From Patellaria atrata CBS 101060 (taxonomy: Eukaryota; Ascomycota; Dothideomycetes; Patellariales; Patellariaceae), in the NCBI GenBank assembly GCA_010093705.1, contig MU006090.1:1391817-1455816 (forward strand): a stretch of DNA of 64,000 nt, written 5' to 3'. A model generated the notes under the pieces. It did no database searches. It was not told the DNA's origin and saw nothing but the letters and a program-made list of their open reading frames with translations. The translations under genes and the position numbers were made by a program. Positions 58,259-64,000 of the stretch are shown here, piece after piece; within the stretch, counting starts at the first letter, position 1; each line of letters begins with the position of its first letter.

Positions 58259-60502
58259 ATGCAATCTCTCTGGTCGCGGACAGCCCAAGCTCGATCCGCC
58301 TGCGGCTGTCCGTCATGTTTAGCTACTGCGTCCGCAATTGCACGTTGTAGCAGTCTCGCCAATGCGAAGCGATTGTTCCAGCTCAATTCCTCGTCGACGA
58401 TATTTTACTCTACTATCTTCGCCGCGGCTGCGGTCGCGGATGCTAGTGCGAAGCAGAAAAGGAGGAGTCAGTGGGATAGGGCTATCACAACCGCGAGAAG
58501 GGAGTTGGACCAATTGAGAGCCCGGTCAGATCTTGCGGTCGCAAGTAATGGGGAGGTCGCTTTGCTAGAAGTGGGAGATGAAGGGTCTAGTCAGTTAGAA
58601 CAGGCGAGGGACAGTAACATCAATGACGAAGAAGAGCTGAGGACTGGTTTATCAGAACCGGGAGAACGAGAGCATGGTCAATTGCATTCTAACCACGGGG
58701 ATGTAACCGCACAATCTCATTGGAAATATGCCGAGGAACCAGTTATACCGAGGCTGGATGATGGAGAGCAGGTTCCTCTCTCCAAGGCAACGGGGTTTAC
58801 CATTAGGACATATCGATTTATGAAAACTACAACCAAGAACGTGGAAAAAAAGAGTGCATATCCCACAAATGAGAGTGAGCCAATCTCGAATAAGTCTGAT
58901 TTAAGTCAGTATTCTTTGCTTCCGGGAGCACGTCGTCCCAAATGGCCTGCTAATACCGGACCTACTCTCAACGCTCGTCATCTACCTCCTCAATCCCTGT
59001 GGTCAACCGACGAAGCGAGGAGAAAAGCTTTAGAACACCGATATACTCCTAAAAAATTACGACTCACTGGTCTCATCGTCATGCGTTTAGTCCTGGTCTT
59101 ATTTCTTTATGCACGGATTCATGACTTCTCCCCGAGGCATGCAAGTGATTTGCCCATTACGGTCAAAGCGTTAGCTTGCAAAAGTCGGGAGCAATTGCTC
59201 GACCTACTTTTGGAGGTACAGAGTGAAACAGATTATTGCAGATCTACCTCTGTTGCCGACGATGCTGGAGAAGGTCGAATACTATCTGTCCCCATACCGA
59301 GATATCACCAAGATGATGACGGTGTATTTCATATGGTAACAGCAGATATGAATAATTCCATCATGAACATCTGTGAGAAACACCATCATAAGAAGGGGAT
59401 GACATTTAAAGATTTGATAATCTTTCTATCTGATTTACTTCTGGATTCATCATCACCACCAAATGTCAGCACTTGGAACGCACTAATCTCATGGTTTGCC
59501 CGATGGGGGCGTGGTGGCATTGTTGATGCACTCGTCAGCAGCATTATTGACGGCTATGTCCGTCCAAACGAGTATACCTGCGCTGCCACACTCACGCATT
59601 ACACTCGACGTAACGATGCTAAGAGCTTCGTCGATTTTGTTGCTAGGATGCGAGGCGCAGGTTTCAAGCATTTGATGCTTGCGAGACCGAATATCGCGAT
59701 CACAGACGCTGGCCGGTCACGTTTATTGCTTATTCCTGGTACCAGCAAGATCATTCAGAAGGTCTACCCAACACCGACGGTCTTCAACGCTCTCATGGGT
59801 GGAGTTCTCCAATTCGCCGGTTTCGAACGTGCCGTGGAAATCGCTGCGGAGATGCGTGAGGATGGCTGGGGATTAGATATTCCAGGTCTCACGCTGCTGA
59901 TTCGAGATTGCGTGAAAAGAAGAGATTGGAATTCTGGCTACGCAGTATGGAAACAGCTGCTCAAGGTCGCTCGCATGTCAGACGGTCGGAAACCTGTCGA
60001 TGTCGTCGCATACCACACTATGATACAGTTATGTAACGTTTGCGAGAAGGATGATAATGCAGAAAAGATCTACAAGGATGCCGAGGAGAGAGGTATCACG
60101 AGAAACAGAATAAATTCCATCCATCGAAAGATACCTGTCGCCACGCAATCTGCCGAGGATAATGTGCCCGCCTTGGAGAATCCGGAGATCGTGGCTGCTG
60201 GAATCGAGAATCTGGCTCCTAAGTTCCGCAAATGGGGAACGGTTTATGAAAACACTTCGAAGATTTACTTTTTCAATCAGGAGGCCAATCACGATAGTAC
60301 CGTCGAGGCTAAGGTATCTGACATCACTGACCGGGAAAATAATAATGAGGCTGAGGCGCCCGAAACCAGCGAGCTCAATAACGATGATGATCATCGTGTT
60401 TCCATGAACAATCGGCCTCCTTCTATTTCGAATATGCCAGGACATCTTCTCTCGCATAGCAACCAGCTTCCTACGGTGACTGTCAGCCCTGGTGCCGCTT
60501 AA
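58259..60502 (+). CDS. Pentatricopeptide-repeat (PPR) protein, probably mitochondrial
   Basis: An intronless 747-aa protein begins with an Arg/Ser/Ala-rich leader lacking acidic residues ('MQSLWSRTAQARSACGCPSC...AIARCSS'), typical of mitochondrial import. The first half is charged and poorly conserved in appearance. From about residue 402 helical-hairpin PPR units appear: 'STWNALISWFARWGRGGIVD', 'YVRPNEYTCAATLTHYTRRND', 'PTPTVFNALMGGVLQFAGFERAVEIAAEM', 'IPGLTLLIRDCVKRRDWNSG' and 'DVVAYHTMIQLCNVCEKDDNAEKIY'. Fungal PPR proteins bind organelle RNA and act in processing, stability or translation. Which transcript is targeted cannot be read here. The C-terminal ~120 residues are acidic and probably disordered. 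Confidence 0.85.
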   Translation: MQSLWSRTAQARSACGCPSCLATASAIARCSSLANAKRLFQLNSSSTIFYSTIFAAAAVADASAKQKRRSQWDRAITTARRELDQLRARSDLAVASNGEVALLEVGDEGSSQLEQARDSNINDEEELRTGLSEPGEREHGQLHSNHGDVTAQSHWKYAEEPVIPRLDDGEQVPLSKATGFTIRTYRFMKTTTKNVEKKSAYPTNESEPISNKSDLSQYSLLPGARRPKWPANTGPTLNARHLPPQSLWSTDEARRKALEHRYTPKKLRLTGLIVMRLVLVLFLYARIHDFSPRHASDLPITVKALACKSREQLLDLLLEVQSETDYCRSTSVADDAGEGRILSVPIPRYHQDDDGVFHMVTADMNNSIMNICEKHHHKKGMTFKDLIIFLSDLLLDSSSPPNVSTWNALISWFARWGRGGIVDALVSSIIDGYVRPNEYTCAATLTHYTRRNDAKSFVDFVARMRGAGFKHLMLARPNIAITDAGRSRLLLIPGTSKIIQKVYPTPTVFNALMGGVLQFAGFERAVEIAAEMREDGWGLDIPGLTLLIRDCVKRRDWNSGYAVWKQLLKVARMSDGRKPVDVVAYHTMIQLCNVCEKDDNAEKIYKDAEERGITRNRINSIHRKIPVATQSAEDNVPALENPEIVAAGIENLAPKFRKWGTVYENTSKIYFFNQEANHDSTVEAKVSDITDRENNNEAEAPETSELNNDDDHRVSMNNRPPSISNMPGHLLSHSNQLPTVTVSPGAA

Positions 60503-61819
60503 AGGACATCTCATCCCCTCAACTTTACCCAACTCAGAGTTGACCTTGGAACTAGATGTCTCTGAAGACACAACCAAGGTCAGCTGTACAAGCACCCGCG
60601 GTGGAAGGGGAACGTACGGATATTTATACGTTCTCAAACCCCCCACAGGCCCTCAAACCCTTTCCTGGGACCGCACAGAGCTATCCCCGACACTCCAAGC
60701 CTCTGGCCACCACGTCTTCTCGCTTCATTGTATATAATTTAGAACGCTAGACCAGGGAAATAGAGGGATGCGGGACGTCCGTTACGTCCTTGATGTATAT
60801 ATGGAGTTGTATATAGAAATTATTATGCATGTGTTTGAAATTTAAATGGTCTTCTTACCTCTTGACGTTCCTTTCTGTCCTTGGAGAATATATCCTCGTC
60901 TCTGACTTGAAAGCGTGCGTCACCAGTACGATGGGTAGGGGATCCCGAAGACCATGGAACCCACATATCGAGGGGTTTGAGCGAATGGGTGTGCTGGACT
61001 GTATAAGATGGTTGTACCATACAGTGTATATGACAAGGGAGGAGAGGGGGTTATGTACAATGCGTTCATAGCGATGGGCGATCGACGGCGTATGTAAGTA
61101 TGCATGCGGGTATGCAAGGGACTGGGAAGATGCGTAACGGATATGGTATGGGAAGTTTATCAGGCCTACCGCGGTGGAGGATAGGTATTCAGTTAACTCC
61201 AAGGGCCGGGGGGAATAGGTCGCTCTACAACGCCAACAACTTGACCAGCATCGATCAACGACGCAGTATAGGTGTGAGAGAGCATTTCGAAAGACTTGCA
61301 TGCAGGTATCTGGGGGACTGGGGAGATGCGCACGGGGTATGGTATGGCAAGTGAATCAGGTCCACCACGATAGAAGGTATACAGTAACATGATGACACGA
61401 AGACGGATGGACATGTCTCAAAAGAGTCAAATTAATCTCCTATCCATTACAGAGTCCCACTTCGGACTCACTTCTCCCCACCGCAGTCGCAATTAGTATA
61501 CAAGAAAGAGACAGAGCAAATCAAAAGACCCGAAGACTTCTTTTTTGCTCCAGGGATGCTGTGCTGGAAAAAAAATGCAGGTTGATGATAAATAGATAGA
61601 TGCAGTAAGGATCGTGGGTAACATCGCGCCATGTCGCTCATTATGCCTGAACAAGTTTGAGAGGAAGATAAAAAAAAAAAAGAAAAAAAAAGGGGACTTC
61701 CGCTATCCCTCCGCCTGACTCCACACTTCGTGCACTTACTTAACAATCATCCCACCAGAGTGTGAAAGAAAAATCCAAACCTCACACTATTAAGATTAAT
61801 ATTATTCATGTTCGAGAAT
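60503..61819. other. Non-coding region with diverged duplication and A-rich tract
   Basis: No gene is supported. It holds a diverged ~95-bp direct duplication (61102-61197 and 61299-61394, listed separately) and a purine-rich run with poly(A) at about 61668-61692 near the wall-protein stop. Short frames on both strands reflect the duplicated text. Confidence 0.5.
61102..61394. repeat. Diverged direct duplication, two ~95-bp copies
   Basis: Copy 1 (about 61102-61197) and copy 2 (about 61299-61394) both run GCATGC[G/A]GGTAT, then a GGGACTGGG[A]AGATGCG block, GGTATGG, ATCAGG.CC and end near CAGTTAAC/CAGTAAC. I judge identity at very roughly 80% by eye. The offset is about 197 bases. No coding sense is preserved. 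Confidence 0.65.
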
Positions 61820-62891
61820 TTACAATGCGGCCACGACGGCGGCGGCACCGGCGGCAATGGCGTACCAGTCACGGACGGCCATCGGGGCGGCGGCGCCGGT
61901 GTACATGGCAGGAGTGGTGAAGGAAGCGGTAGGGACGGGAGCCTGGGGCTGCCCGTCGGAGATCTGGGTGACTGGTGCGCCAGTGGGAACTGGAGCTTGA
62001 GGCTGGCCATCGGAGATCTGAGTAACCGGAGCTCCAGTGGGGACGGGGGCTTGCGGTTGACCATCAGAGATCTGAGTGACGGGTGCGCCGGTGGTGGGGA
62101 CGGGAGCTTGAGGCTGACCGTCGGAGATCTGGGTGACTGGTGCGCCAGAAGTGGGAACGGGAGCCTGAGGCTGGCCGTCTGAAATTTGGGTTACGGGAGC
62201 AGTTGGTACTGGAGCCTGAGGTTGGCCATCGGAGATCTGGGTCACCTCGGTCGGCATAGGAGCCTGGGGTTGACCATCAGAGATCTGGGTGACACCAGTT
62301 GGTGCTTGTGGTTGACCGTCGGAAATCTGAGTGACTGGAGGAGTGGCCTGAGGTTGGCCATCGGGAAGCTGAGAAGCACTTGGTGACGTAGAGCCGCCGC
62401 TGACCATGATGAAAACTGGATAGCAGTGCTCTGCCCACTCGCGGTTGTAGAGGTTGTTGATCTCTCCGCTAGGGCATTGGTACCACATAGCGGAACCATC
62501 AAGAGCAAGTGTTCCATTAGCACAGACGGAGAATCCTTCAGTGACGAGGGCATTTGCTTGTGGAGGGCTATCGAATTGAAATTGGAAGTTAGAGGCAATA
62601 TAACCAGTGCGGTCCTCGCTATCCATAAGGACGCCGTCCGAGAGGGTCAATTCCAAAGTTTGGGCTTGCTAAGAGATATATGTTAGAGACGAAGGACATT
62701 AGGTAGACAACGAGCACACTCACCCTGCGTGATAGCCAACGCTTCGCGGACGATGAAGTAACATTTGCAGTGGTGATGGTGAACTCGCCATCATATGACG
62801 GTGAGCATTCTGATGAAGTTTCTCCCGATTGAGGTAATGGGGACGCAAAAGCGTGAGCAGCAAGTGCAACAAGAGCGAGAGAGTACTGCAT
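61820..62891 (-). CDS. PIR-repeat cell-wall protein with GPI-type C-terminus
   Basis: Exons 62891-62724 and 62668-61820 join in phase 0 (GTGAGT...CTCTTAG) to give 338 aa. A signal peptide ('MQYSLALVALAAHAFASPLP') is followed by a Cys-containing globular region ('CSPSYDGEFTITTANV', 'FSVCANGTLALDGSAMWYQCPSG', 'EHCYPVFI'), then eight copies of 'VTQISDGQPQAP' plus one degenerate copy ('SQLPDGQPQATPP'), and a hydrophobic tail ('YAIAAGAAAVVAAL') consistent with a GPI-anchor signal. The repeat fits the PIR motif (Q-I-x-D-G-Q-x-Q), whose glutamine forms ester links to beta-1,3-glucan in yeast walls. Yeast Pir proteins have repeats before the Cys domain and no GPI signal, so this order is different. 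An upstream Met (62909) is less likely. Confidence 0.88.
61935..62385 (-). repeat. PIR tandem repeat array (nine units)
   Basis: On the minus strand nine units of about 42-57 nt encode (V)TQISDGQPQAP followed by a variable linker (TG, MPTE, VPTAP, VPTSGAP, VPTTGAP, VPTGAP twice, VPTAS). The units nearest the C-terminus are most alike, suggesting recent expansion there. The array is likely length-variable between strains. Confidence 0.85.
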
Positions 62892-63958
62892 CCTGACGAT
62901 GGTATGCAAATTAGATAACGCGGGGGACAGGCAAGGACGATGTTGATGCAGGGACTATGAGTAGATACAGAATTGATAGCAAGTAGCCGCAACAGCGAAG
63001 GTAAAAAGACTGATGAGCGAGGTATCAGTCCTTAAATGATGAATTGATGTTCTGAGGAATCAAACAGCAGAAAAGTTGACAGGAAGGTGCATATATAAAA
63101 GAGGAAAATACTGGAGGCTGGACAGCGGAGGCATATATGACCCAACATGTATCATTAGCTCGCAAACACTTACAGCTAGTGAACCCTAGCAACGTACATC
63201 GACATCTGCATGAATCACTGTAGGATGGGAGGCAATTGACCTATCAGCAGCCATGTAGCTACGATTGCCACGAATGGTGGTGAAGCGGAAATGCATCAGA
63301 ACCACATCGGAACACATCATTACCCACAACGAACGTTGTAGTTCTCAACTAGGGCCATGTGAGTATGTGCAAGTATGTGCCCACAGGGGGCTGGTTGGTC
63401 ATAGTTGGCTGGGGGATGGCAAAAAAAAGAGCAGCACTAGGGGAACTGTTGAGCATGATGGTCCATCTGGGTCGTGGTAAGCAGCACTTTAGCCTCCTTC
63501 ACCATACTGGCCCATATAGAGGAATACGAACGATTCGGCCATTAAGGTAGTGGCTTGCATGTCGTTACACGGTTGCACTATATGCTCTCACGCGGCATAG
63601 CAACCCCAGTCAGTTGCCTCCAAAATTGATAGCGGGACTTTATGGTGTAGATGTACTGTACTGTACTGTACCATGTACTGTACCCTCGACCTGCTCACCG
63701 AGACTTTGCTGATGGTTTGAATTTGTTTGTAGCATTGTTGCATTTCTGCATTTTTTTTTTGCTTCATCCGGAGATTTTTGCGGTGCCAAAGAAATTCGTG
63801 AACGATAATGTTTGCCGTGGTAGCAGGTGGTGCTTGGTGGTGTGTGAGGTTCGATTGACGTTTAGATGTCGAACTACAACTCTCACCACTCACTAGTCAG
63901 TGGTGGATAGTCTCGTAGATCTTTTGCCTCCCCAATCCCCGCTCCGCCCAGCCATATC
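62892..63958. other. Intergenic region upstream of the PIR-type gene
   Basis: No gene is supported. A GTACTGTAC palindrome array is at 63652-63684. The first ~300 bases probably include the promoter and leader of the wall-protein gene; a TATATAAAA-like run lies near 63090. Confidence 0.45.
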
Positions 63959-64000
63959 ATGCCGAACATGCCCGCCGACAATCCTTTCCCGCCAGAAGCT
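63959..64000 (+). CDS. Possible start of a gene cut by the window end
   Basis: An ATG at 63959 opens 'MPNMPADNPFPPEA' and remains open to the last base. The pyrimidine-rich sequence before it looks like a fungal leader. Only 14 codons are visible, so this is a weak call and no function can be given. Confidence 0.25.
   Translation, partial: MPNMPADNPFPPEA

Noticed and set aside
60829-61301. Several 65-148 codon frames on both strands
   Set aside because: They follow the non-coding duplication and lack any domain.
61950-62386. CRISPR-like regular repeats
   Set aside because: The regular spacing is a coding PIR repeat in a eukaryotic wall protein, not a CRISPR array.

Overview
The window is nuclear DNA of a filamentous ascomycete (Pezizomycotina). 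Most genes carry 45-90 nt GT-AG introns, and several products are of fungal type: NRC-2 kinase, DASH subunit Dad3, Kap114, a PIR-type wall protein, a LYC1-like acetyltransferase and an SPX-ankyrin-GDPD protein. I cannot name the genus. Exon coordinates below were derived by hand from splice signals and reading-frame phase. All models are frame-closed except where a disruption is stated.

Layout from left to right:
- 1-4.5 kb: a secreted yellow/MRJP-like gene with a frame break, then a gene-poor stretch holding a possible Pol III transcript.
- 4.6-22.3 kb, a dense housekeeping block: Hst3/4-type sirtuin and MED16 (divergent), a CsbD-like protein, NRC-2/Fpk1-type kinase, DAD3, mitochondrial uS5m and TRM2-like m5U methyltransferase (divergent), and a secreted SurE-like phosphatase.
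- 22.3-26.7 kb, accessory-looking: TA-rich DNA, one BTB gene and one broken BTB paralogue.
- 26.8-38 kb: a conserved fungal protein of unknown function, an amino-acid permease with a probable 12-nt microexon, 2.7 kb of intergenic DNA with a minisatellite, then importin Kap114 and the HORMA protein Rev7 (divergent).
- 38.2-53.7 kb: an RNF216-like RBR ubiquitin ligase, a LYC1-like acetyltransferase, threonine synthase, an AT-hook protein, a GDE1/PHO81-type SPX-ankyrin-GDPD protein and a CZIB/DUF866 zinc protein.
- 54-58 kb, decayed: a broken kinase-like gene, a broken PD-(D/E)XK-like gene and a SINE-like insertion with a perfect 15-bp target-site duplication.
- 58-64 kb: a PPR protein, a duplicated non-coding segment and a PIR-repeat, GPI-type wall protein.

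The genes do not form one pathway or a secondary-metabolite cluster. Themes that recur are chromatin and genome maintenance (sirtuin, AT-hook protein, Rev7, Dad3), transcription (MED16), and phosphate or phospholipid handling (GDPD protein, SurE, lipid-flippase-type kinase). I found no convincing new multi-gene system. The most interesting items are the SINE-like element, the microexon, the Pol III candidate, the BTB nonsense change, the in-frame stop near the RBR N-terminus and a recurrent GTACTGTACAGTAC palindrome in gene-free DNA.
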